DNA of 64,000 nt from Simmondsia chinensis (GCA_018398585.1 JAGTTD010000008.1:8258501-8322500); one strand, 5' to 3'. Counted from the stretch's first letter, positions 45,041-57,548 are shown. Program-made: numbers and translations. The notes: generated by a model not told the origin, from the sequence alone.

Positions 45041-48000
45041 TTAGTTTATGGGCTTCAGTCCCATTCCCCCCGATGATTGAGCGACTTGTTGGCGCGCCAG
45101 TCCTTTCGGGAGCGGATCCGCTACATTATCTTCTGACCTGATAAAATCAACAGCAATTACACCATAAGAAATTAGATGTCTTATCGTTCTATTCCTAACC
45201 CTTAGATGCCTCATTTTCTCATTAAAATTTTTAATTTTAGTCTTAGCTATTGCAGCTTGACTATCGCAATGTAATAAAATTGGAGGTACAGGTTTAGGCA
45301 ATAATGGTATGTCGACCATAAAACTTTTAATCCATTCAGCTTCAGTTCTAGCAGCATCTAGTGCCACTATTTTAGCCTCCATAGTGGAACGAGAGAAAAT
45401 AGTCTGCTTTGCAAACTTCCAAGATACTGCACCACCACCAAATGTAAACACATAACCACTTGTTGATTTAGTGTCTTCAGAGTATGCTATCCAGTTAGCA
45501 TCACTGTATCTTTCAACCACAGCAGGAAAACCACAATAGTGAATAGCATGATTTAGAGTTCCTTTTAGGTATTTAAATACCCTCTCTAGAGCACTCCAAT
45601 GTAAAATACTTGGGTTATGTGCATATCTTCCTAATCTAGATACAGCATAAGATATATCAGGTCTAGTATGATTGTCCAAATGCAGTAAAGATCCAATAAT
45701 TTGGGAATATTTATATTGTGAAACACCCTCACTCATATTCTTCGTTAACTTTATTGTTGGATCAAAAGGGCTTGAAACAGGCGAGGCATTAGCATAACCA
45801 AACTTAAACAACAATTTCGCAATGTAGTGTGCTTGAGACAATATAATGCCATTTTCATTTTTAATTAATTTCATTACTAGTATAACATCAACCGGACCAA
45901 GATCTTTCATATCAAAACTATTGGACAAGAAAGATTTAGTGTCCACAACATCACAAAGCTTACTTCCAAATATTAGTATGTCAACAACATATAAACAAAG
46001 TATAACACATTGGTCACCAATTGGTTTAATATATACACATTTATCTGCACTATTTATTTGAAAACCATTTGAAAGCATCACTTGGTCAAATTTATCATGC
46101 CATTGTTTAGGAGCTTGTTTTAAACCATAAAGGGATTTTACAAGCCTACACACTTTATTTTCTTGCCCGGGAATTACAAACCCTTCTGGTTGGTCCATGT
46201 AAATTTCTTCTTCTAAATCACCATTCAAAAATGCCGTCTTAACATCCATTTGATGAATTTCTAACTTATAGATAGAGGCAAGAGCCAATAAAATTCTTAT
46301 TATAGTAATTTTAGAAACTGGTGAGCATGTATAAAAATAATCAACTCCTTCCTCTTGTTTAAATCCCTTAACTACAAGACTTGCTTTAAATTTATCAATT
46401 GACCCATCTGTTCTTAATTTTTTGGGGAAAACCCATTTACAACCAATCGTTTTGCAACCATAGGGTAGATCAGTCAAGACCCAAGTTTTGTTGGACATAA
46501 GGGAATTTATTTCGTCTCTTACTACTTCTTTCCAAAAAGGAGCATCAACTGATTGCATTGCTTCTCTATAAGTTTTAGGATCATCTTCTAGCAAGAATGT
46601 GTAAAAGTCATCACCAAATGTTTTAGATTTGCTTGCTTTTTTACTTCTCCTAGGCTCATCATGAGAATAATAATCATTCTCTAGGCGTATAGGTCTAGGT
46701 GAACTAGAAGAACTACCATCAAAATTTTGCATAGAAATCTTATTTTTTATAGGAAAAATACTTTCAAAGAAAGCAGCGTCACGAGATTCAATAATGGTAT
46801 TATTAGAAATTTCAGGAACTTCTGAATTTAATACCAAAAACCTATAAGTGGTACTATTTAAAGAATATCCAACAAATGCACAATCTACAGTTTTAGGGCC
46901 AATTTTTCTTTTCTTTGCTAGGGGAATATTCACCTTAGCCAAATACCCCCACACTTTTAAGTGTTTTAAAGAAGGTTTTCTATTCTTCCACAATTTATAC
47001 GGCGTTTTATCAATGTTTTTATATGGTACTCTATTCAAAATATAGCATGCAGAAAAAAGAGCTTCACCCCATAAGCTATTAGGTAAACCAGAACTCATGA
47101 GCATCACATTGACCATATCTAATAATGTTCTATTTTTCCTTTCTGCTACACCATTAGATTGGGGAGAATAATGTGATAACACTTGATGCATGATACCATG
47201 AATTTCACAAAATTCACTCTTATCTATTAAGGCATATTCACCACCCCAATCAGAACGTAATATTTTTATTTGTCGTTCTAATTGATTTTCCACTTGCGCT
47301 TTATAAATCTTAAATTTATCAAATAACTCACTTTTCAAATTAATCAAATAATCATAGCAGTATTTTGAGAAATCATCTATAAAAGTAATAAAATATCTTT
47401 TACCACCTCGAGTTAAGACAAGGTTATTATCGCAAACATTACTATGAACTAATTCTAACAGCTCGGTTTCTCTATATGCTGATTTGAATGGTTTTCTAGG
47501 TTGTTTGGCTTGTACACATATTTCACATTTTTCTTTCATATTAACATGAGACTTAGGGATAAGGTCCATATGCATCATTCTTTTCATTGTATTTAAGTTA
47601 ACATGACCAAGTCTACCATGCCAAGCATCACAACTTTCAACATTTGAAATAGATAAAGAAGATGTGGATATTAAATTATTAGATGAATGCAATACACTCA
47701 ACCGAAAAAGACCATCTAACAAGTATCCTTTACTAGCAAAGGAAACGAATCTACTAATCACTACTTTATTTGACTCAAAAACAACTTTAAAACCTTGTTG
47801 AACTAAAAGAGACGCACTAATTAAGTTCTTCCTAATGTCAGGTACGTGAAGAACATCATCCAAAGTTAAGAATTTTTCAAATGACAACTCTAAACGGACT
47901 TTTCCTTGTCCTAGGACACAAGCCACACTCCCATTCCCCATGCTCACAGTTCTTGTGTCTGATACCTGATAAGACAAAAATGAGGTTTTATCAGCGCACA

Positions 48001-49007
48001 CATGAATATTTGCCCCAGAGTCAATCCACCACTCGTTTGTACTCAAAGATATTGAATTCAACTCTGGGCTACTAACAAAATACCTGTTAGCATGGGAATC
48101 GGAGTTAGCCCCCACAGTCACCACATTAGCTTGTGGTTTAGTAGCATTTTGAGATTTAGAGGGTTGTCCATGATGGTGGTAGCAATCTTTAGCTCTGTGA
48201 TTGGTCTTCCCACATACCCAACACTGGTTCTGATTATTATTGTCTTTAGGCCTATTGTTCTTATTGTTGTTATTCCTACCATGATATTGTTTAGAACCAT
48301 TTTTCTTGAAAGATTTTTTTCCTTGGCTTATAAGAATTTTCAACAATATGAGCCTTAGCTTGAAACTTAGTTTTTTGCATTTGACTCTTAGAGGAGCAAT
48401 GGTTATCCTCAATTTTCAATGCAACATACAATTCTTCCAAAGTAAAATTTTCATGTTTATGTTTTAAACTTCGAGCAAAATCGGACCAGGATGTTGGTAA
48501 CTTTTTAATAAGCGAAGTAATAAGCACTATGTCATTGATTTCAATTCGCTTTATTTTCATGTTAAAAACTATTTTTTGAAACTCATGAATTTGGTCCATA
48601 ACACTTTTACCGTCAACCATTTGAAAATCAAGCCAAATTTCAACTGAGCATCTTTTTAAACCTCTTTCTTCTGTCCCATATCTATAATCAAGTGCATTCC
48701 ATAGTTCTAAAGCAGATTTAGTATGACAGAAAATGCTATAAATATTATCAGACAAGGCACTTAAAATTCTAGCATGACACAAAATATCTTTATCATTAGA
48801 AGTTGACTTATCAGTTGAAGTAGAATCACTACTAATAGGTGTACCACTAGATTCCGAGGTTTTTTCAATACCTTTTTCCTTATCATTGAGAAGCACCAAA
48901 AATAATCCTAATTCGGTAAGCCAAAACTTCATCTATTGTTGCCAACAGAGAAAATTTTGTCCCGTAAATTTTTCTGGTTTACTAGTTAGAGCATTTAAAA
49001 GGTCCAT
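45041..49007 (-). pseudogene. copia gag-pol, copy B (long ORF but disabled)
   Basis: Gag ATG at 49007-49005. UBN2-type Gag follows, with a stop after WQQ at 48935-48933. A one-base expansion of a T run (48314-48320) shifts the frame, after which 1123 codons stay open to 45041: knuckle CWVCGKTNHRAKDC, protease WWIDSGANIH, GAG-pre-integrase (WHGRLGHVN), integrase, RT and RNase H (ADPLPKGLA). The integrase first Asp is replaced (HSNVCD; copy A has HSDVCD). RWD-to-E spacing from SDWGGEY to VAERKN is 35. The RT active site is YVVD (45992-45981) instead of YVDD. The open frame is therefore almost surely inactive. Confidence 0.9.
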
Positions 49008-49064
49008 GTTTAAAGTCTTTTTTTTTTTTTTTTTTTTTGATTAAGCTAATTTCCTTTCTAAGAC

Positions 49065-49766
49065 TGTTAGAAAATAATGATATAGTGCACCAAAAATTCA
49101 ACAAAAATATAATAAAGTAGAGATGCTCAATGAAAATAACAATAACAATAACAATATAAAGACAATATAATTTAGAAAAGGTTAAGAAACACCTGTGTTG
49201 GGTTGAGGCATGTGAGAACGCTCTCCTTAGTAAAGAAACGCCCCTCCTCCACGAGTATTGTATTTGTATACGCTCCTTTCCTAGGATTCAACAACCCGTC
49301 GGACCTGTATCAATGTAGCGATCAAATATCCCCGAACTATAATTACCAAGCTCACAATTTTTTCACAAGAATAAAGGGGATTCGAAGAATAAGATATTTT
49401 TTGTTGTTGTGTGTTTTTTTCATCAAACACATATGCTTATATATACATAAGTGTCCTCCTAATTTCATAGTCCTTATGCATTGAACTGGTCAAAGCAAAT
49501 CAATCCCAGTAATTGTGATTTTCTCTTTCAATGCAATGTTCAACAACATAAATGCATGGTCAATTGAATAAGTGCTCAACAGTAAGTATTGCAACGGCTT
49601 GAATTTTTCTTTAACAGCTTCTGCAACAAAAAATAAGGATTTAATAGCATACTAAGTTTAAATATTAAGTTTAGTATTCAATATTTTTTTTTAAATAAAT
49701 AATATAAAAATATATATATATATAAATATATTTTTAAATCACTAAAATACATAATTTTTTCCAACA
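49065..49766 (-). repeat. copia LTR 3 (outer 5' LTR)
   Basis: 702 bp with the same ends. CTCAT follows at 49767-49771. On the inner side the leader starts GTCTTAGAAAGGAAATTAG, where a TGG-starting tRNA PBS would be expected but is absent. A T run (49017-49038) separates it from the gag start. Confidence 0.9.
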
Positions 49767-49771
49767 CTCAT

Positions 49772-50083
49772 GTTAGTAGCTTACTCAGAATGCCGTTGAG
49801 TACAGCCACTAAAAGGAAACATTGAGGGTCAAAAGAGGTAAAACAAGAACATGGGTAAGAATAAACTTGCCGAAAAATAACCGAATGTAGTGAAAAGCAA
49901 GAACACTCATTCAATTCCAATAGGGAGTTATTTTCCACATATCAAGAATACGGGTCAAAGACACGGCCCTTCCATGTAGAGCCAATACATGCCCAACTCG
50001 AGAAGCTTAGTCATTCATAAAGGTTTTGTATATCAATATGTCTTTGATGGAAAGTTGGATGACGTATAAGTAAATATATAATT
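49772..50083. other. short intergenic stretch, nothing recognised
   Basis: About 310 bp without ORF or repeat ends. It continues the DNA interrupted by the copia complex at 38505. Confidence 0.4.
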
Positions 50084-50961
50084 TGTTTTATTATGGTCCC
50101 ATGACTGAAATTTGGATAAATAGACTGGGAGCAACATGGCTGAAATTAAGATAAATTGTCGGAAAATTTATGTTTAGGTAAATGAGAATGGTTGTATTCA
50201 AATTTACAACAAAAAATACAGACAATTTTGTAACCTTTTTAAATTGGGGTATTTTAAATATGGGTAAATAATATTAGGTAATATTATGTATTTTTGGTAA
50301 CAAATTATACTTGATTCTCTTAATTAACCGTTGAAAATTATTGCCTTTGATCGGTTTCTTTCCAATATTATGTTATTGAGGCTATTAAAAGCCCCAATTG
50401 GATCTTGAGCATTGTACTTCAATTTCATGACTGCAAAACATTGAGAGAAGGGACATTCAAAGAAAAGAGAGAGAAGGGACATTCAAAGAAAAGAGAGGAA
50501 AAAAATGGTAGAACTACAAGAAGAAGGAAGAAGAAAGGAGAATATGGTCTCGGAAGCTCGGTTCAATGAACGAGGGTTTGGTTTCGGAGCTCCGCTTTGG
50601 TACCTCTAGCCTGGTCTATTGTTCATCTTCATCCTCTTAGTTTAGTTAGGGTTTCTCGTCCACTCTCTTGGTTTTCTTGTTTAAGATCTCTGAAAGCCTC
50701 CCCTTTAATTTTAGTCTCGTTGCTAGTCTGTGATTGTAAAGTCTAAATTACGAATAGTGGAGAGACTCCTCCGAAAACTAAGGCTCGTGGATGTAGGCTC
50801 CTTGAGGAGCTAAACAACGTATATCACATTTTGTTCTTGATTTCGCTTTTTCATTATTTTTCGGTACTTTTGTTTTATGTCGCTGTCGGTTTGGTTTTGA
50901 TGTTGCCAGATCTAATTTTTCAAGGGATTCGGGTCGGATTGTTGAGACCTGAAACATAACA
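50084..50961 (+). repeat. 5' LTR of gag-only copia
   Basis: 878 bp, TGTTTTATTATGG to GAAACATAACA. A repeated purine-rich segment (GAGAAGGGACATTCAAAG, twice, 50451-50490) lies in the middle, a part missing from the 3' LTR. Confidence 0.7.
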
Positions 50962-50989
50962 AGTGGTATCACAGTCTGAAGATATAGAA

Positions 50990-51740
50990 ATGACGAGAAT
51001 CGTGTGTTTTGACATTGAAAAGTTCAATGGACGAAATGATTTTGGGTTTTGGAAGATCAAGATGAAAGCTAATTTGACCCAACAGCGCATGGAGAACACT
51101 CTACTTCTAGAATCAAGACAACCCAAAATGACTGAATTTGAGCACAAAAAATGAATGTTACGGCCTTTGGCTAAATTATTCTTTCGCATACGAATCGTGT
51201 GTTATCGACTGTTTCTAAGTCTTAAATTATTTTTGAGTTGTAGACAAATTTAGAAGATATGTATAAATCGAGTTCTCTATCATATCGTATTTTTATCATG
51301 AAAAAATTTTTTGCTTTTAAAATACGACAAGGTAAACCAATTGAGGATTGTCTTAACGAATTTAATAGGCTATCACTTGAATTGGATAATTTCAAGGCTA
51401 AAGTATTGGACAAAATTCAAGTGCTTGTCTTACTAAATTCATTGCCATAATCTTTTCAAAAATTTTAAAGATACTTTAAAATATGGGCTGGATTCGATTT
51501 CGGTATAGGATGTTCAAAAGGCTTTTGGTTTAAAATTACTTGGAATAAGATCGAGTAGGCAATAATGAAGGTTTTAGGTTGCAGAAGATCTAGTGGTCCG
51601 CGAGTCTAAAGGCCAAGGTAGGTCGAAACCGGAAACGAAAAAGGAACACTTGAAGTTGAAGTGTTATAGTTGTTAGAAGGAATGGCATATTAAACAAAAT
51701 TTCCCCGAAAGGAAGAACAAGGATAGTGGTGTCTAGTTCA
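50990..51740 (+). pseudogene. copia gag (broken)
   Basis: The ATG 16 bp after the PBS begins MTRIVCFDIEKFNGRNDFGF then WKIKMKANLTQQ, the copia Gag opening. After a stop at 51152 the UBN2 body resumes (MYKSSSLSYRIFIMKKFFAF, GKPIEDCLNEFNRLSLELDN, 51259-51450). A zinc knuckle remnant, CYSC, stop, KEWHIKQNFPERK, is near 51661. The layout matches the gag at the left edge of the window, so both belong to related copia lineages. Confidence 0.75.
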
Positions 51741-53314
51741 CAGATTGTGTAGCCTCCTTTGAGCAGGACTACGAATTGATGGAGGTACTATAATTTGTTT
51801 TACAATCGGGTCTGGGGGCTTATTAGATGCTAGGGTGCTAATTTCCTTACCGGTTTACGGATCAAGACATGTTATGTCATCTGTAATAGATTCAATAGGT
51901 TAGGTTTGTTTTAACTCTGAGTTTTTCACATCTAAGGCCCCATTGTCTACATTATGAGTGTAGATAGGTTTAAGTGTCCAGTTTTGGTCACTTGGACTAA
52001 TGACATAGGTAGTTTGGGTATCTCACTGTTTTAAGCAATTTTTTTTTTTGGTTAAAAAATTGTTTATTGTTAAGACTAATGTATTATCTTTGAGTGAGAA
52101 GCCGTAGGTACATCTTATGGTGGATCGGTTTGGGTTAAATTGCTCAAGTTGAACCTCCCTAAATGGGCGGGTTCAAAATTTAGTATGGGATTTTGGTTTT
52201 TTGGTGTTGTTTGGAACTCTAGATCATGATCGAGTTGTGGCTGCTGAATAGAAATTTGATTGTGTTTTCAACTTTCCACTGTGAATGTCTATGTTTATGT
52301 TGGTTTGAAGTTTCATGTTGATTGTGAACTAGTCAAAATAGTGCCATAAACCTTGTTTTGGCCAACCCTTAGGTTAAGGCCTGTCAGTTACACAATTTGT
52401 TACCCCAGGGTGTGAATGAAAGCATTAAATGATTGATTATAACCGTGAGGGTTAAAATATGTGTGAGAGTGGTGTCTCTTGTGTGTTTGATTGACCTATG
52501 TTAAATACTTGATCTTGGTAATGGGCTTGTGAAAATTTATCAGTTCTTGAAAAATCTGTGTGATTTTGTTTAAGTCTCGTAGGCTGAGGTGTTCTTTATG
52601 TTTCCCTTTGACTATATTGCAAGCATGTTGCTTATACAAGTATGTTGAGTTACTTGGAATGACTTTATTCACTATCTATACAACTTTTATACAGTTTTTG
52701 TGCTGTATGTTACTGCTTTTGGCCTGTTAGCTTCTACTTATTTGGCATTCTGGTATGCATTTAAGATGTTAGTTACTAAATTTTAGCTAAAATGTGAGGA
52801 AAATTTGGTATAGTCAATTAATATGAAGACCCGATATTGACTTGAAGATTTTTTCACCCTTAGGATCACTCTTTTGTGCCTCGTTTTCTATTTTTAAGAA
52901 AAGAGAATGTTTTAGGTTGATTGTTTGAACCTTAGATTGACCATAGGTTAGGTATTCATTTGATATATAGGTACCTAGTTTTGGGTTATGGTCATTAAGG
53001 TCGTATGCTCATCTTAGGTTTGTTGAAAATTCTATGATTAATTGGTTGCCTAGCATGTTTTAGGTTGTTAATTAGTCTGTCTTCCTGGTTGTATCAATCT
53101 GAGTGACATGTTTTTATGCTTAAATTTTTGTTGCCTATGTTTGTGCATGTTTGTTTAGTTTGTTATAAAGCTGTTTTTAAATGGATTGTGTCGCCCTGAT
53201 CGAAACTTGTGTGATTAAGTTTAATCAAGGTAGCTGAAACCGATTGTTGTTGTGAAGGCTTTGATTTTGAAAGGAGTTTGTTTCAAGATAATTTAGGAGA
53301 GCGTGGTAGAGAAT

Positions 53315-54070
53315 TGTTGCATTATGATCCCATAAAATTAGCGGATCTACTATATGATGTATACCCTTTTAGTCCGAAAAATAGACTGGGAGCGACATGA
53401 CTGAAATTATGATAAATTCTCGGAAATTTTCGATTGGGATAAATTAGAATGGTTATATTATATTTGGAACAAAAATTATAGACAATTTTGTAACCTTTTT
53501 AAATTGGGGTATTTTAAAGATGCTAAATAATATTAAGTAATATTATATATTTTTGGTAACAACTTATACTTTTTGCTCTTACCTTCTGCTCGGGCTGCTA
53601 TGCCCCCATGTGTACGTGCTTAAACGCCAACATGATTATTTTGCCTTACATATATACATGCTTCACATAATTTCAATGCCTTTCATGCCCCTTGCATGCT
53701 TGTATTCAGGTACTTCATAACTTTCAACTATCAGGTTGGGAGTTATCAGAAACAGTCTCTCGTCAGGGTCTCACCCTGATGGGGTAAGGCTGCATACATC
53801 ATACTCCCCCAGACCCTGCACAAGCGGAAGCCCTTGTAGCATTGGCAATTTTGTTGTTGTTGTTGTTGGAGAGACTCCTCTGAAAACTGAGACCCGTGGA
53901 TGTAGGCTCATTTAGGAACTAATCCACATATATCGCATTTTATTCTTGATTTTGCTTTTTCGTTAATTTTTGATTATTTTTAGTACTTTTGTTTTTTTTT
54001 TTTTTGGCTATTGGTTTTGTCCTGCTTTTTTAGGGGATTTAGGTAAGATCGTTGGAACCCGAATATAACA
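53315..54070 (+). repeat. 3' LTR of gag-only copia, with replaced middle
   Basis: Starts TGTTGCATTATGATCCC after a purine-rich tract. It matches the 5' LTR at both ends, but about 450 bp of the 5' LTR (50307-50757) is absent and replaced by about 300 bp ending in a SINE-type tail. Confidence 0.7.
53567..53868 (+). mobile_element. SINE/LINE 3' end inside the 3' LTR
   Basis: Contains GGGGTAAGGCTGCATACATC, then CCCAGACCCTGC, and a TTG-repeat tail ending at the resumption of LTR sequence (GAGAGACTCCTC). The 3' half equals the LINE tail at 10134. The 5' half (53567-53770) is not recognised. No clear target duplication exists; the replaced LTR segment points to a deletion linked to the insertion. 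Confidence 0.65.
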
Positions 54071-54075
54071 TATTT

Positions 54076-54778
54076 AATGTTGCTCATAAAAAATGATATC
54101 AAAGGAGTATCTTTAAACTGGAATATTATGTGGTAGGGAGAAATTGGTTGAGACTAAGCATCATTGGTACAGTCGAAGAGATTTAAGAACCTTATACCCA
54201 TGTGAGTGAATTTCCGACTCTATAAATGAAAATTATTTGTCAAGAAAAACGTCCACAATACTAATATGATGACTCCTAATTTATTTAAGGATTTTCCTAT
54301 ATAAAACCATTACGTCCCTAAAAAGGGGTACAACAAGCATCACCACTTTGATTGCTACAATCCACATCAATGGCATTATTGTCAGCACATTCAACATAAT
54401 CAATATCGCCATCATAATTAGCTTCTAACTCCACTTTTTCGTCACGAATATATTTGTCATCCATAATCTGTCATCATAACATTAAAAAATGAAATTAGTT
54501 ACTTAAAATCACATAAAAGAACTCCATATCAAAGTGACGGACATACTCGAAATAAGTACATAATTACATACACATAAGAAGGGAAAAAAAAAAAATCAAA
54601 AGATGGTGTGTGTCGACAAATAAAAGGTGAGTGCGGACACACATCATACATAAAGCAACCCTAAAAAAAAGTTCCCATGTGTTGACACACAGGACAACTT
54701 GTTTGGTTCTATTTCTTATTATGTGGTGTGCGTCAACACACGTTGTCACTAGGAATGACAATGGGTCGGGTTTAGGTC
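54076..54778. other. intergenic DNA with partial hAT-like end
   Basis: No gene. 54590-54745 has several diverged TGTGTYGACAC words in both orientations. 54750-54778 (TAGGAATGACAATGGGTCGG) resembles the end of the hAT-type MITE at 27334 and stops where the CACTA element begins. Confidence 0.4.
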
Positions 54779-56280
54779 ACTACTAGAAAACGCGCAATGT
54801 GCTACGACTAAAGCAATTGCAAATTCATAAGAAATTGCTAGGACTTTGCAACAACTAAATACGTTGCAAATTGCTACATCGCTAGCCATTGCAAATCTAT
54901 AGCAAATCTTCACTTGCTAAAGATCTGTAATGGCTCTACTTCATTTTTGACATTCTTATAAAAATTTGTCAAAATAAATTGATATTCTAACAAGACAAAA
55001 ATGTTAAAAATTAATAAATAAATAAAAAAGCACATTTGCAATGGCAAAGCAACAACGTTGCAAGGATAATTTCATACGGTGTTTCTTGAGACAAAACTGT
55101 TGCAAATTTGTACCTGAAGATATGGATTTGCAATGGCCGATGTCATAGCAATTTGCTACTGCTACAACCAATGCAAATCCTTATTCTTTGCTATGGATAT
55201 GAAACGATCTTACCCATAGCAAATTGCCACGGGCTCAACCGTTGCATGCTTGAAGCAAATTGCCACAGATTTGCAACAACCCCATCCGAAACAAATTGCT
55301 ACAGCTTTGTTAGTTGTAAATTCGTAGCAAATCCTCATTTGCTATGGATTTGCAATGCTATACCATAGCAAAGTTTGGGACTTTTTTAAAATTTGTGAAA
55401 ATAAATAAATATTATAACAAAATAGACTTGTTATAAATTAACAAACACCAATGTACAATAATTTTTGAACATTTCAAACAACGCAATATTAATATAGAGA
55501 AAATATTAATGATGATTAGCAAATTAAAATTTGACGGTGTGCAAGTCAAGATTGTTGGAGTAGAAGCAAACATTTCCCGCAATAGATTATTTATGATATT
55601 TAGGTTCAATAAAACAAAATCAACCTAATGGAGCAAAAGATGGCGCTTCCAATGTAATTATTATATTTCATTATAATACGAATATAGTTGATCGATGAAT
55701 GAAGAATTCTTGCAAATGAGGCTCCTTAATGTTTAATTGAATATCGATACTGTTTGTTGGTAAAGAATCCTCCATATATAAATTTGATCTTTGTCTTTTG
55801 TCTTATAGGATATAAATATACAACACAAATTAGTTGTTATTGAAGTATATATGTTATTTCAATTATTGAAACTCTCCATTTTTCATATCAATAATTGTTA
55901 CTTCATGTTTTTGCATGAGTAGAACCATAACTTAAACTTTATTTTCAACGTATGATGGGTTTCTAGGGCAATGCATATATACATAGGCGGCATTCGGTTA
56001 AAATTTTTGGTAGAAAATATCTTTTTACATCATTTTTCAATTTTCTAAAGAAAATCAAAAAATTTGTTGCGAGAAGCCATTGCTAATCCGTAGAAAAATG
56101 TTGCGGATTAGCAAGGGTTATACTCTAAACAAATTGCTATACCATTGCAAATCCATAGCAAATTGCTACAGATTTGCAACTTCCCTATCTATAGCAAAAT
56201 ATTGCGTCATTATCTGCTGCAAATCCATAGCAAATTGTCATTCATAGCAATGACTAAACTCTGTAGCAAAAGTTTTTGAC
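54779..56280. repeat. CACTA subterminal repeat region
   Basis: Dozens of copies of a degenerate unit around TTGCAATGG, GCAAATCC and ATAGCAAATTGC, concentrated at 54800-55380 and 56060-56270, with a quieter stretch between. In En/Spm-type elements such motifs bind the TnpA protein. Confidence 0.75.
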
Positions 56281-57424
56281 ATTTTCTTAAAAATTTGTGA
56301 AATAAATTAATATTATTACTAAACAAACATATCATAAATTAACAAACAAAATTATAAACTAATTTGTGAGCATTTTAAAACAATGCAGTTGCAACATAAA
56401 GCCAAAATTGATCATAATTAGCAAATTAAAAGTTTATTGATGGTGAAAAGATTGTCAAAGTAGAAGCAGACAATCCCCATACACATTGGATAATGTAATG
56501 TATAAACATTACCAGTAATGAAAGATATTGTTCGTAAAGACTTAAAATGGATAAAAAGTGAAAATAAGAAAGACTATCCTGAAAAAATTCCTTCAAACTT
56601 TTTCTCAAAAAATATTTTTCCATAATTCATTTTTAAATTTTTGGGAGAAAATTTTGTTCAGATACCTTAAGGTTTAGTAATATATTTAACTAATTAAAGC
56701 AGTAAATGATCATGATAATATATACAATCAATAATCATTGTCAATGCTGTTAAGAAAGATTTGGCAAATTACGATATAAATTTCACAAAATTGTTATGAA
56801 AATTATCCATATATATTATATAAATCATGTCTTATTTCGTCATTTTTGGCCAAATAATCAAATTCAAATTAAAATTAATTTAGAGTAGTTGAGTGATAGA
56901 AGTTTAAGTCTCAGATAACTTATTATATGTTTTGAAACTTCAAAGTACCCAAATAATAAATAATCAAATATTATGATACTTAAGTGATAATTTTTATATA
57001 TTTTTTTTTAAATATTAAAATAATAATATAATTTAAACCCAATATTCATGATATATTCATTAATACTATATAAAATTGAAGGGTTATATGTGAGATGTCC
57101 TTATACTTACTCATTGTGTCAATTAGTTCATTTATTTTAAATTATGTCAATTTAGCTCATATACAATTTAACCTTAAAATATAATTGATTTTAAGTCGGC
57201 AACAAAAATTTTAATACTTGGGTGACGAGTGAATTTGAATTAAATGTATATTAAATGGCCAAATTTTATCAATTATGTCATTAATTTAACTTTAATTTTT
57301 ACCATTGCACTAAATTAATATAATAATAATTATATAAAAATTAAATTAATACAATTAAAAATAAAATAATTATACAATAATCTATTTTTCTTAAAACAAT
57401 TAACATAAATATCTAACCTCAATT
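56281..57424. other. AT-rich CACTA interior, no gene seen
   Basis: Strongly AT-rich with no open frame of note. Confidence 0.4.
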
Positions 57425-57548
57425 TTGCATTCCCGCCCAAATCTCAACGGAGGGGTTTACTTTTCACTCTCCCTCCCAGTTCCCAAACTGTTGGCTCTCT
57501 ACTCAGTCTCACGTCTCTCCATTTCCCCCTCACAACCCCTCTTCTCTC

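Larger units (their letters stand above)
38506..49766 (-). mobile_element. Ty1/copia tandem complex: three LTRs, two internal regions
   Basis: Three homologous LTRs (38506-39203, 43777-44481, 49065-49766) alternate with two homologous internal regions (39204-43776 and 44482-49064), all in minus orientation. The only target duplication is CTCAT, outside the outer LTRs at 38501-38505 and 49767-49771. The middle LTR has no such flank. The array therefore entered, or formed, as one unit with a shared middle LTR, most simply by unequal recombination between LTRs. Confidence 0.93.
50084..54070 (+). mobile_element. Ty1/copia remnant, gag-only internal region
   Basis: 5' LTR 50084-50961 and 3' LTR 53315-54070 both start TGTT and end ATAACA. 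Flanks TAATT (50079-50083) and TATTT (54071-54075) fit a decayed duplication. The PBS AGTGGTATCACAG (50962-50974) is a near match to initiator Met tRNA. The internal region is only 2.35 kb and keeps gag but no protease, RT or integrase. 51780-53314 is T/G-rich with stops in all frames. Confidence 0.75.
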
